Shown piece after piece: positions 8,044 through 16,282 of a stretch of 64,000 nt of DNA (its first letter is position 1; every line of letters starts with the position of its first letter). The position numbers were made by a program, and so were the translations under genes. This DNA comes from Fodinibacter sp963707895 (GTDB taxonomy: Bacteria; Actinomycetota; Actinomycetes; Actinomycetales; Dermatophilaceae): the NCBI GenBank assembly GCA_963707895.1, contig CAVPRS010000011.1, positions 703,993 through 767,992 of the forward strand, given 5' to 3'. The notes below the pieces were generated by a model. That model was not told the DNA's origin. It searched no databases and worked only from the letters and a program-made list of their open reading frames with translations.

Positions 8044-8348
8044 TCCACCTCGCGGGTCCCTACCTGCTCGCCGCGGCCCTCGTCGGCCTGGGCGTGTTCG
8101 GCATCGCCGTGCGCCGCAACGCCGTGCTGCTGCTGGTGGGCGTCGAGCTGGTGCTCAGCGGTGCGCTGGTGCTGCTCGTCACGACCCAGGCGGCGGGCGC
8201 CGACCGCTGGGCCGCGGGCAGCGTCATCCCCCTGTTCGTCATCACCATCGCCGCGGCCGAGACCGTCGTCGCGCTCGCGATCATCCTCACGGCCTTCCGC
8301 CAGAGCCGCCGGATCGACCTCGACGAGCCGAGCGGGGAGGCGCCGTGA
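8040..8348 (+). CDS. nuoK: NADH-quinone oxidoreductase subunit K (NuoK)
   Basis: A 102-residue MrpC-like membrane subunit with three hydrophobic helices. The membrane-embedded glutamates of the family are present in VGVELVLSG and AAAETVVALAI. GTG 8040 and the TGA overlap the neighbouring genes by four bases on each side, so it is translationally coupled to nuoJ and nuoL. Length is normal. Confidence 0.93.
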   Translation: MIHLAGPYLLAAALVGLGVFGIAVRRNAVLLLVGVELVLSGALVLLVTTQAAGADRWAAGSVIPLFVITIAAAETVVALAIILTAFRQSRRIDLDEPSGEAP

Positions 8349-10222
8349 GCCCGTGGCTGCTGGTACTCGTGCCCGCCCTGGCGGCCCTGGTCGGGCTCGC
8401 GAGCGGTCGCGACGACCGGATCGCCCGCGGGGCTGCCGTCGGTGGGTCGGCCCTGACGCTGCTCCTCGCGGTCGTCGGCTGGGCCGTGGGCTCGCCGTCG
8501 GAGGTCTTCACGATCATGCCGGCCCTCGACGTCGGCGACCTGCACGTGCCGCTGGGCGTGCTCAACGACCCGACCCGCTGGGCGGTGGCGAGCGTCGTCG
8601 CGCTCGTGACCCTCGCGGTGCAGGTCTACTCGACGTGGTACCTCGAGACCGACGACCGCTACCCGCGCTTCGCCACGACCGTCTCGCTGTTCAGCGCCGC
8701 CATGCTCCTCGTCGTGGTCTCGGGCGACCTGGTGCTCACCGTCGTCGGCTGGGAGGTCATGGGCTGGTGCTCCTACCTGCTCATCGGCCACTGGTCGCGT
8801 CGGCACAGCGCCCGCCGGGCGGCGCACAAGGCGTTCCTGGTCACGAGGGTCGCCGACATCGGGTTCGTGCTCGGCGTCATCGGGCTCGCGGCCGGTGCGC
8901 GCTCGACCGGGCTCGCGCAGGTCCTCGACGCGTGGGCCCGCCCGACGGAGTGCATCGACACCCAGACCGCCACGGGTCTCACCGTCGGCCAGGCGCTCAC
9001 CGCCTGCGCCGCGCCCGACGGCACCCTGCGCGCGGTGCTCCTGACCCTCATCGTGATCGGCGTGCTCGGCAAGTCGGCCCAGCTGCCCTTCCAGGACTGG
9101 CTCGCCGACGCCATGGAGGGCCCCACCCCCGCCAGTGCGCTGATCCACGCGGCGACCATGGTCGCGGCGGGCACCGTGGTGCTCGCTGCGCTGTTCCCGC
9201 TGCTGTCGGTGAGCCAGACGCCACGGTGGGTGCTCGGCGTCGCGGTGTCGCTGACCATGCTGCTGGCGGCCGTGCTCGCGTTCGCGCAGAGCGACCTCAA
9301 ACGCCTGCTCGCGTGGTCGACGGTCAGCCAGGTCGGCGTCATGCTCTCGGCGCTCGCGGCCGCCCCGCCGGAGGCCGGCCCCGACGCCGGCCTGTTCCAC
9401 CTGTGGTCGCACGCCATCTTCAAGGCCCTGCTCTTCCTCGCCATCGGCTGGGCCGGGCTCGCCGTCGGCGGAACCGCCGCGAAGGCGCTGCGGGGCAGCG
9501 CACTCGCCAGCCCGCTGCTGCGGGTGTCCTTCCTCTTCGGGCTGCTCTCGCTCGCCGGGGTGCCCCTGGTGGTCGGCGGCCTGTCCAAGGAGCACGTGGT
9601 CGCCGTGTCGTGGGAGGGTGCGGTCGAGTCGGGGCCGGGCGTCGTCGTGCTCGTCGCCCTCATCCTCACGGCCGCGGTCACCGCGGCCTACTGCACCCGT
9701 GCCTACCTGTTGCTCACCGCACACGTGCGCCCCGCCCCGCCGAGTGCGCCGGTGACGCCGGCCGTGCAGGGGGTGCTCGCCGTGCTGGTGGTGCTGAGCG
9801 TCGTGGGTGGCCTGGTGCTCCTCACCGACGCCTTCCGGGTGGGGGAGACCGAGATCGTCTGGGTGGTCATCACCGTGCTCGCCATCGCGGTCGGCGTCAC
9901 CGTGGCGCTGAGAGGTGGCTTCGACCGCGACCCGGCCGAGGTCCTCACGCCCTGGCTGGTTCCGCACGCCGACCGTGGCCTGGGCGTCGACGCGCTCTAC
10001 CTTCGCCTCGTCGCGACACCGGTGCTCAGGCTCGCGCGGCTCGTCGCCTTCCTCGACACCGAGGTCATCGACGCCTACGTGCGCGGGACCGCCGTCGTCA
10101 CCCGCGCGGCCGGATGGGCGGGCACCCGCGCCTTCCGCGGCGAGCGGCCGGCCTCCGCCGTCGGTCTCGTCCTCGCGGCCGTCGTCGTGCTCGGCCTCGC
10201 GGGGGTGCTCGCATGGTCGTGA
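8345..10222 (+). CDS. nuoL: NADH-quinone oxidoreductase subunit L (NuoL)
   Basis: A 625-residue antiporter-like proton-pumping subunit of the membrane arm. Recognisable signatures are VVGWEVMGWCSYLLIGHW (about residues 137-154, with the conserved Glu), KSAQLPFQDWLADAMEGPT and SDLKRLLAWSTVSQ. The C-terminal third has the amphipathic lateral helix and final helix expected of NuoL. GTG 8345 overlaps the nuoK stop. No frame disruption is seen. Confidence 0.95.
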   Translation: MSPWLLVLVPALAALVGLASGRDDRIARGAAVGGSALTLLLAVVGWAVGSPSEVFTIMPALDVGDLHVPLGVLNDPTRWAVASVVALVTLAVQVYSTWYLETDDRYPRFATTVSLFSAAMLLVVVSGDLVLTVVGWEVMGWCSYLLIGHWSRRHSARRAAHKAFLVTRVADIGFVLGVIGLAAGARSTGLAQVLDAWARPTECIDTQTATGLTVGQALTACAAPDGTLRAVLLTLIVIGVLGKSAQLPFQDWLADAMEGPTPASALIHAATMVAAGTVVLAALFPLLSVSQTPRWVLGVAVSLTMLLAAVLAFAQSDLKRLLAWSTVSQVGVMLSALAAAPPEAGPDAGLFHLWSHAIFKALLFLAIGWAGLAVGGTAAKALRGSALASPLLRVSFLFGLLSLAGVPLVVGGLSKEHVVAVSWEGAVESGPGVVVLVALILTAAVTAAYCTRAYLLLTAHVRPAPPSAPVTPAVQGVLAVLVVLSVVGGLVLLTDAFRVGETEIVWVVITVLAIAVGVTVALRGGFDRDPAEVLTPWLVPHADRGLGVDALYLRLVATPVLRLARLVAFLDTEVIDAYVRGTAVVTRAAGWAGTRAFRGERPASAVGLVLAAVVVLGLAGVLAWS

Positions 10223-11700
10223 GCCTGCTCCTGCTCGTCCCCGCGGTCGTCGGCCTGTGGCTGGTCACCGGTGGGCGGACCCTCGACGTCGCCCGTGCCC
10301 GAGTGGTCACGGCCGCCTCGGCCGGCCTCACGGCGGTGCTCGCCGTCGCCGTCTGCGTCGCCCGGCCCGACGTCGACCTCGCCTGGATCCCCCAGATCGA
10401 CGTGCGCTGGTCGTTCGGCGTCGACGGCATCGCGGTGCCGCTGGTGCTGCTCACCGCCCTCATCGCGGTCCTCGTCGCGGCGCACGCCTGGGTCGACGTG
10501 CCCGAGGGCGGAACTCCGGCAACGTTTCTCGGCTGCCTGCTGATCGTCGAGGCCGGCGCCCTGGCGACCTTCACCGCACGCGACGCCGTGCTCTTCTTCG
10601 TCGCGTTCGAGATCGTCCTCGTGCCGATGTGGGTGCTCATCAGCCGCTTCGGCGACCGGCACGACGAGCGAGCGCGCACGGATGCCGGGCACCGCTTCAT
10701 CCTCTACACCGCGTTCGGCTCGACCCTGATGCTCGTCGGCATCCTCGCCCTGGTCACGTCGGCCGGTACCGCGGACCTGCGCCGTCTCGCCGCCGGTGCG
10801 GGTGCCGCCCTGCCGGCCGGGACCCAGCTGCTCGTGGCCGTGCTCCTCGTCGCCGGACTCTGCGTCAAGGTGCCGGTCTTCCCGGTGCACACCTGGCTGC
10901 CGCCGGCCCACACCACCGCACCCACGGCGGGATCCGTGCTGCTCGCCGCCGTGCTGCTCAAGATGGGCACCTACGGACTGGTCCGGCTCCCGGTCGCCAC
11001 GGTGCCCGACGGGTTCGGTCGGCTCGCACCCGTGCTCGGCGTCGCCGGGGTCGTCGGCATCGTCTGGGGCGCGTTGGTCTGCCTGGTCGAGCGCGACCTC
11101 AAGCGGCTCATCGCCTACTCGTCGGTGGCCCACATGGGCTTCGTGGCGCTCGCCCTCGCCGCCGGCAGCGCCACCGGACTGCAGGCGGCGCTCTTCGCCA
11201 ACATCGCCCACGGCATCATCTCGGCCCTGCTGTTCTTCCTCGTCGGCGGGCTCAAGCTGCGCTGGGGGAGCGTCGACCTCGACGTGCCCCGTCCGGCCCT
11301 GCGTGAGACCTCCCCGCGCCTCGGCTTCCTCCTCGTCCTGGGGCTCGCCGCCAGCCTCGGGCTGCCCGGCCTGGCCGGCTTCTGGGGCGAGTTCTTCAGC
11401 GTGTACGCCGCCTGGTGGCCCGCGGCCGACCGTCCCCGCCCGCTGTTCGTCGCCTGCGCGGTGGTCGCGGCCGTCGGGGCCGCCCTGGCCGCCGGCTACG
11501 CCCTGCGGGTGGCCCGCACGGTCTGGGTCGGTGACCGTCCCGACCCGGAGGCGGCCGCCGCGACCCCCGACACGCACGGGGTCGAGCTCGCCGTCCTCGG
11601 CGTGCTGGGCGTGCTCATCGTCGTGCTCGGCGTGCTGCCCGGCCCGCTGCTCGCCGTCACCGCCGACGCCGCTGCGCTGATCACCCGGGGTGGGTCGTGA
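10213..11700 (+). CDS. nuoM: NADH-quinone oxidoreductase subunit M (NuoM)
   Basis: A 495-residue antiporter-like pump subunit with about 14 helices. Signatures include FFVAFEIVLVPMWVLISRFG with the key Glu, PVFPVHTWLPPAHTTAPTAG and ERDLKRLIAYSSVAHMG. ATG 10213 lies seven bases before the end of nuoL; GTG 10219 is another possible start. Co-translated with nuoL and nuoN. Confidence 0.95.
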   Translation: MVVSLLLLVPAVVGLWLVTGGRTLDVARARVVTAASAGLTAVLAVAVCVARPDVDLAWIPQIDVRWSFGVDGIAVPLVLLTALIAVLVAAHAWVDVPEGGTPATFLGCLLIVEAGALATFTARDAVLFFVAFEIVLVPMWVLISRFGDRHDERARTDAGHRFILYTAFGSTLMLVGILALVTSAGTADLRRLAAGAGAALPAGTQLLVAVLLVAGLCVKVPVFPVHTWLPPAHTTAPTAGSVLLAAVLLKMGTYGLVRLPVATVPDGFGRLAPVLGVAGVVGIVWGALVCLVERDLKRLIAYSSVAHMGFVALALAAGSATGLQAALFANIAHGIISALLFFLVGGLKLRWGSVDLDVPRPALRETSPRLGFLLVLGLAASLGLPGLAGFWGEFFSVYAAWWPAADRPRPLFVACAVVAAVGAALAAGYALRVARTVWVGDRPDPEAAAATPDTHGVELAVLGVLGVLIVVLGVLPGPLLAVTADAAALITRGGS

Positions 11701-13184
11701 GCGCCGCCACCCTGGTGACCGCGGACCTCGTGTCGGTCGACCCGGTCGCACTCGCACCGGCCCTGCTGCCCGCCCTGGGCGCCGTGCTGGTGCTGGTCGT
11801 CGACGCCGTGCTGCCCGGCCGCCGCTCGTGGGCGCCGCTGATCGGCGTGGTCGTGCTGCTCGTGGGCGCCGGCACCGCGCTGGCCACCGGACTGCGCGAC
11901 GCCGCCGACCCGGTTCGCACCCTGTGCCTTCCCGCGCCCGATGGTGCCTGCCTGTGGACCGCCGGGCCGGCGGCGGGAACCCTGCAGGCCGGCATCCTCG
12001 TGGCGACCGCGGCGGCCCTGGCGCTGCTCCACGACGGCGGACGCGGCCCGCGCGACACCACCGTCACCACGGCTCTGCTGCTCGCGGCGGCCACCGGCGG
12101 GGTGGGCGTCGCCGCGTCCCGCGACATCGGCACCTGGCTGGTCACCCTCGAGCTCGCGACCGTGCCGGTCATCGCCCTGGTCGCCCTGCGCGGCACCCGC
12201 ACCGCGTCGCACGGGGCGCTGACCCTCCTCGTCACCTCGCTCACCTCGTTCGCCCTCCTCGTGCTCGGAGCCGCGCTCTGGCTCACGGCCACCGGCGACG
12301 CCGCGTTCGCCGCCGACACCGTGGCCGCGGCGTGGGGTGACCCGCAGCAGCGGGCGGTGCTCGTGCTCGCGGTGACCGTGCTCGTGTCGGGCCTGGGCTT
12401 CAAGCTCTCGCTCGTGCCGTTCCACGCCTGGACGCCGCAGGCCTACTCCACGGCCGACCTCGGCACCGCGGCCGCACTGGCCGGCGCCTCGAAGATCTCC
12501 GCTGCCGCTGCCCTGCTCGTGGTCGCGCAGGCCGTCGTCGGTGCCGCCATCGACACCGGGTCGGTGAGCGTCGTGCTGGGCGCCCTGTCAGCGGCATCCC
12601 TGCTCCTCGGCAACGTCATGGCCCTGCGTCAGACCGACTCGACCCGCCTGCTCGCGTGGTCGACCGTGGCGCAGGCCGGCTGGGTGGTGCTGCCGGTCGC
12701 GGCACTGTCGGCGCAGGGACTGCGCGCGTCGGCCGCCTACGTGCTCGTGTACGCCGTGGCCACGCTCGTCGCCTTCGCGGCGGTCGCGGTCGTGGGCGCC
12801 GGAGCCCTCGAGCGCACGCGCGGCCTGCTGCGCCGCGACCGCCTGGCCGGCGGGGCGCTGGCGTTCGCCCTCCTCGTGCTCGCCGGGCTGCCGCCGGCCG
12901 TCGTCGGGCTGGTCGCGAAGGTCGTGGCCCTGGGCCCCGCCGTCGACGCCGGGCTCTGGCCGCTCGCCCTGACGGCCGTCGTGGCCGTGGTGCTCGGCAT
13001 CGCGGTCTACCTGCGCTGGTTCGCACTCCTGCTCGCCCGGCCACACCCCGAGGAGGAGGTCGAGGAGCCCCCCGCCGGCGGACGCCGGCCACGTGGTGGG
13101 GCGACGGCCGTGCTCGTGCTCGGCACCGGCATCCTGGTGCTGTTCAGCGTGCTCCCGGGGTTGCTCCTCGGGCTGCTGTCATGA
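11697..13184 (+). CDS. nuoN: NADH-quinone oxidoreductase subunit N (NuoN)
   Basis: A 495-residue antiporter-like subunit, the last gene of the complex I cluster. Typical elements are GLGFKLSLVPFHAWTPQAY (loop helix with the pump Lys) and RQTDSTRLLAWSTVAQAGWV. GTG 11697 overlaps the nuoM stop. With L and M it would give three pump modules; the NADH-oxidising module (E, F, G) is not encoded here, so electrons may come from another donor or subunits may be shared with a complete operon elsewhere. Confidence 0.94.
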   Translation: MSAATLVTADLVSVDPVALAPALLPALGAVLVLVVDAVLPGRRSWAPLIGVVVLLVGAGTALATGLRDAADPVRTLCLPAPDGACLWTAGPAAGTLQAGILVATAAALALLHDGGRGPRDTTVTTALLLAAATGGVGVAASRDIGTWLVTLELATVPVIALVALRGTRTASHGALTLLVTSLTSFALLVLGAALWLTATGDAAFAADTVAAAWGDPQQRAVLVLAVTVLVSGLGFKLSLVPFHAWTPQAYSTADLGTAAALAGASKISAAAALLVVAQAVVGAAIDTGSVSVVLGALSAASLLLGNVMALRQTDSTRLLAWSTVAQAGWVVLPVAALSAQGLRASAAYVLVYAVATLVAFAAVAVVGAGALERTRGLLRRDRLAGGALAFALLVLAGLPPAVVGLVAKVVALGPAVDAGLWPLALTAVVAVVLGIAVYLRWFALLLARPHPEEEVEEPPAGGRRPRGGATAVLVLGTGILVLFSVLPGLLLGLLS

Positions 13185-13221
13185 CGGAACGAACCGCCCA
13201 CCCACCGTCGTTGGACGAGGC

Positions 13222-14109
13222 ATGCACAAGCACCACAACGGGATGAAGACCGCTGCCCTCTTCGGGGGCATGTGGGCCCTTCTCCTCCTCATCGGCTGGG
13301 TCGTCGCCTCCTGGGCGGGCAACAGCGTCTTCCTCCTCGTCTTCGCGCTCCTCGGCGTGGCGACGACGGTCTACGGCTACTGGAACTCCGACAAGCTGGC
13401 GATCCGCGCGATGCACGCCTACCCGGTGAGCGAGGCCCAGGCCCCGGCGATGTACCGCATCGTCAGCGAGCTCTCGACCAAGGCCGGGCAGCCGATGCCG
13501 AAGCTCTACATCTCGCCGACCGAGGCGCCGAACGCGTTCGCCACGGGCCGCAACCCGCAGAACGCCGCCGTCTGCTGCACCGAGGGCATCCTCGGGCTGC
13601 TCGACGAGCGCGAGCTGCGCGGGGTGCTGGGCCACGAGCTGATGCACGTCTACAACCGCGACATCCTCACGGCGTCGGTGGCGGCCGCCGTGGCCGGCGT
13701 CATCTCGACGATCGGGCAGTTCCTGTCGTTCGGCATGATCTTCGGCGGGGGAGGCAGCGACGAGGACCGCAACCCCCTCGCCGGCCTGGCGCTGGCCATC
13801 CTGGCGCCGTTCGCCGCGATGGTCGTGCAGCTCGCGATCTCGCGCACCCGCGAGTACGACGCCGACGAGGACGGCGCGACGCTCACCGGCGACCCGCTGG
13901 CCCTGGCGTCGGCGCTGCGCAAGCTCGAGCTGGGCGTCGCACGGTCGCCCCTGGCCCCGACCCAGAAGGTCGTCGACGCCAGCCACATGATGATCGCCAA
14001 CCCGTTCCGCGCCCAGGACGTGTCGCGGCTGATGTCGACCCACCCTCCGATGGCCGAGCGGATCGCCCGGCTCGAGCAGATGGCCTACGGCTACCGGGTC
14101 AACCCCTGA
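13222..14109 (+). CDS. htpX: HtpX-family membrane zinc metalloprotease
   Basis: A 295-residue M48 protease for quality control of membrane proteins. Two N-terminal hydrophobic segments (about 11-28 and 34-52) are followed by the zinc site HELMH at 138-142 and the third ligand in REYDADEDGA, with another pair of hydrophobic stretches in between. ATG 13222 gives the usual actinobacterial N-terminus MHKHHNGMKT; the purine stretch GGACGAGG lies directly before it, while ATG 13243 has no better site. It follows nuoN by 38 bp and may share its transcript. A strong hairpin 23 bp past the stop probably ends the unit. Confidence 0.93.
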   Translation: MHKHHNGMKTAALFGGMWALLLLIGWVVASWAGNSVFLLVFALLGVATTVYGYWNSDKLAIRAMHAYPVSEAQAPAMYRIVSELSTKAGQPMPKLYISPTEAPNAFATGRNPQNAAVCCTEGILGLLDERELRGVLGHELMHVYNRDILTASVAAAVAGVISTIGQFLSFGMIFGGGGSDEDRNPLAGLALAILAPFAAMVVQLAISRTREYDADEDGATLTGDPLALASALRKLELGVARSPLAPTQKVVDASHMMIANPFRAQDVSRLMSTHPPMAERIARLEQMAYGYRVNP

Positions 14110-14131
14110 TCCACAGGACCCTCGCCGGGCT

Positions 14132-14173
14132 TGCGATGCAGGGGGCGCGGCCTGCCGCGCCCCCTGCATCGCA
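14132..14173. terminator. Strong perfect hairpin after htpX
   Basis: A 19-bp perfect inverted repeat (14132-14150 and 14155-14173) with a four-base CCTG loop, 23 bases after the htpX stop. There is no T-run, as is common in GC-rich actinobacteria. It separates the nuo-htpX unit from the SnoaL-like remnant and could act in both directions. Confidence 0.75.
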
Positions 14174-14238
14174 GTAGTGCCGCCTGCCTACGCTGGCAGT
14201 CGTCCCCCTTCGCACACACGAACCGCCAGGAGGCCGGT

Positions 14239-14470
14239 GTGAGCCAGGTCCCGAGCACGTAGACGCTGCTGCGAGCCGAGCGGCAGCTGCAGGCTGCCCA
14301 GCTCGCGGGGGACGTCGAGGGGTGTCGGGCACCTTCGAGGGCCGGCCGATGACGGCCCGCCTGCGCTACACGCGCACGTGGGCGCACGACGAGGAGCTGG
14401 GATGGCGGGTCGTGGCCGCGCACATCGCCGTGGTGGCACCCCCCAACCTGACCGGACCCGAGGCGCCGCC
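14239..14470 (+). pseudogene. Remnant of a SnoaL/DUF4440-like (NTF2-fold) gene
   Basis: A strong ribosome site (AGGAGG at 14229-14234) precedes GTG 14239, but the frame meets a TAG at 14260. After it the frame reads LLRAERQLQAAQLAGDVEG, the start typical of DUF4440/SnoaL-like proteins. At about 14320 the reading jumps to another frame and to the family's C-terminal part (SGTFEGRPMTARLRYTRTW, then GWRVVAAHIAVV). About 60-70 residues of the middle are missing, so the gene has both a nonsense change and an internal deletion. Family assignment rests on the two conserved ends. Confidence 0.6.
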
Positions 14471-14488
14471 CTCCGCGACGGCCGACGT

Positions 14489-15247
14489 TCACTCGGTGGA
14501 TGCGCGCGCCTGCTCCTGGTTCGACCGGTGCGGGCCCGCCAGCCAGTCCTGCTCCAGGCGAGCGTCGACCGGTTCCTCGCCTCGCCGCAGCGCGTCGATG
14601 TAGGCGCGGTCGGCGGCCAGCCGGGCCGCCACCTCGGCACCCTCGGCAACGGCCCCGTGCCCGGGGACGACGACGGTGACGTCCTCGAGTGCCCCGCCCA
14701 GCCGGTCGAGGGCCGCCTCGTAGGCAGCCACCTGACCGGGGCGGCGAGCGTCGAGGAGCGGGATCAGGACGTCCGAGAACATGTCGCCGGCCAGCAGGAC
14801 ACCACGGTCGGCGAGCAGGACCGCGGCGTGGCCGATGGCATGCGCCTCGTGCTCGATGACCTCGCCCGGCACCTGCCCGCCGTCGGCGGGAAGCGGCGTG
14901 ACGAGCGCGACCAGCTCCAGCGGCACCCCGGTGGCGCTCTCCGCAGCCATCGCCTGGGCCCGCTCGCGGGCGTCCGTCGCCATCCGCACGCAGGCGGCGG
15001 TGGCGTGGCGCGGGACGTCGCCGAACCGCGGGTGCCAGAGCAGGTGGTCCCAGTGGGGATGGGTGCAGAACCCGGCCACCACCGGCAGGCCGAGCCGGTC
15101 CACGTCGTCGGCGAGCTCGTCGAGCTCGGACCCGTCGATGCCCGGGTCGACGAGCACCAGCCCACCCTCGCCGCGCACCACGATGGAGTTGCTCCAGACC
15201 CATGCGCTCTGACGGACCCAGACACCGTCGGCCACCTCGTTCAGCAT
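14489..15247 (-). CDS. MBL-fold (metallo-beta-lactamase-like) metallohydrolase
   Basis: A 252-residue cytoplasmic alpha-beta/beta-alpha hydrolase. The metal ligands are visible: HPHWDH near residues 63-68 (HxHxDH), a His in HAIGHAAVLLADRGVLLAGD followed by the bridging Asp of LAGDMFSD, and the late His in VVPGHGAV. The substrate is unknown; the family includes beta-lactamases, glyoxalase II and lactonases, and nothing here separates them. The box CAGCAT followed by six bases before ATG 15247 fits a leaderless start. It runs toward the SnoaL-like remnant and diverges from the DUF1801 gene with about 70 bp between starts. Confidence 0.85.
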   Translation of the reverse strand: MLNEVADGVWVRQSAWVWSNSIVVRGEGGLVLVDPGIDGSELDELADDVDRLGLPVVAGFCTHPHWDHLLWHPRFGDVPRHATAACVRMATDARERAQAMAAESATGVPLELVALVTPLPADGGQVPGEVIEHEAHAIGHAAVLLADRGVLLAGDMFSDVLIPLLDARRPGQVAAYEAALDRLGGALEDVTVVVPGHGAVAEGAEVAARLAADRAYIDALRRGEEPVDARLEQDWLAGPHRSNQEQARASTE

Positions 15248-15304
15248 CGGCCGATGCTGTCAGGGACCGCCACCCGGCGCAATCACGGTTGACAGCGGCG
15301 CCGG

Positions 15305-15310
15305 TAGCAT
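15305..15310 (+). promoter_or_regulatory. -10 box of a likely leaderless promoter for the DUF1801 gene
   Basis: TAGCAT, six bases, then GTG 15317, in the short divergent gap with the MBL-fold gene. Confidence 0.5.
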
Positions 15311-15316
15311 CGTGGC

Positions 15317-15721
15317 GTGCCCGGGAGCCAGCGGAACCCTGCCGTCGACGCCTACATCGCAGCCCTGCCGGAGTGGCAGCGCGAGGTGGCCGAGACCGTG
15401 CGCCGCCTGGTCCACGAGGCCGACCCGGAGGTCGACGAGGTCATCAAGCGGCGCGTCCAGCCGTACTTCGTTCTCGACGGCAACATCTGCGCCCTCCTCG
15501 GCGCCAAGGACCACCTCAACGTCTTCATCTACGACCCGATCGCCCCGGACCCCACGGGTCTGGTCAACCAGGGACAGGCCAACGCGACGGCGCGCGGCAT
15601 CCAGATCCGAGCTGGTGAGGAGATCGACGAGGCGGCCCTGGTCGACCTGTTCCGTGCCGTGATCGCGAACAACCGCGCGGGGGGCTGGCGCAAGGTCCGG
15701 TCCCGAGCCGAACGGGACTGA
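15317..15721 (+). CDS. DUF1801 domain protein
   Basis: A 134-residue soluble protein matching the DUF1801/YdhG-like fold: N-terminal helical part with YIAALPEWQREVAETVRRLV, the VDEVIKRRVQPYF strand typical of the family, and LGAKDHLNVFIYD. Function unknown. The start is fixed by the leaderless box at 15305. Monocistronic as far as can be seen. Confidence 0.75.
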   Translation: MPGSQRNPAVDAYIAALPEWQREVAETVRRLVHEADPEVDEVIKRRVQPYFVLDGNICALLGAKDHLNVFIYDPIAPDPTGLVNQGQANATARGIQIRAGEEIDEAALVDLFRAVIANNRAGGWRKVRSRAERD

Positions 15722-15771
15722 CGAGCGGCGCTCACCCGAGCCGGGCGAGCCGCCGCCGGATGCGGCGCTCC

Positions 15772-15777
15772 TACCCT
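15772..15777 (+). promoter_or_regulatory. -10 box of a likely leaderless promoter for the lipoprotein gene
   Basis: TACCCT, six bases, then ATG 15784. This favours 15784 over the in-frame ATG 15814, although the latter has GGAGGGG just upstream. Confidence 0.45.
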
Positions 15778-15783
15778 GACGGT

Positions 15784-16251
15784 ATGGCGACGAGGACGCG
15801 CTGTGGAGGGGCCATGGCCTCGGTGAAGCACTGCGTTGCGCCCGCCCTTCTCGCCGTCGCCCTCCTCGCCGGGTGTGGCGCCGACCCAGCCGGTCAGGAC
15901 CTCTGCGCGCGGTACGACGACCTGAAGGCGGCCGTCGAGGACCTCGACGCGGCCCCCCGGCTCGACACGTCGAACCCGGAGGCCGTGCAGAAGCAGGTCG
16001 ACGCGCTGCGCCTGCAGGCCGACAAGGTGCGCGACATCCTCGACCAGGTGCAGCGCGTGTCGGAGGGCCGGCTCGACACGGCCATCGCGAACGCCCGGCT
16101 GAGCATCGACGACATGCGCGAGTCGCTGATCGTGGCGCGCTACGACGCGGCCGAGACCCTGGGCCCGAAGATCACCGAGGCGCAGGCGAACCTGCGGGAG
16201 GCGTACGCCCCCGTGGCGTCCGCCCTCGACACGCAGTGCTCGACGTCATGA
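15784..16251 (+). CDS. Small secreted lipoprotein of unknown function
   Basis: A 155-residue protein with a type II signal peptide: positively charged start, hydrophobic core and lipobox LLAGC. The mature part is largely helical with heptad-like Leu/Ala spacing (ALRLQADKVRDILDQVQRV), so a coiled coil outside the membrane is likely. ATG 15814 is an alternative start that still contains the whole signal peptide. A four-carbon carrier gene follows after 31 bases on the same strand and could be co-transcribed. No family recognised. Confidence 0.75.
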   Translation: MATRTRCGGAMASVKHCVAPALLAVALLAGCGADPAGQDLCARYDDLKAAVEDLDAAPRLDTSNPEAVQKQVDALRLQADKVRDILDQVQRVSEGRLDTAIANARLSIDDMRESLIVARYDAAETLGPKITEAQANLREAYAPVASALDTQCSTS

Positions 16252-16282
16252 CCCCGCCCACCACCGATCGGAAGGAGACGCC

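Noticed and set aside
8060..9967. Long open frame on the minus strand opposite nuoL (and similar frames opposite nuoM, the M20 peptidase and the MFS genes)
   Set aside because: Arg/Gly/His-rich low-complexity translation typical of the antisense of GC-rich genes; the plus strand encodes clear complex I subunits.
13181..13246. Possible 21-residue peptide overlapping the nuoN stop and the htpX start
   Set aside because: No ribosome site or conservation argument; probably chance.
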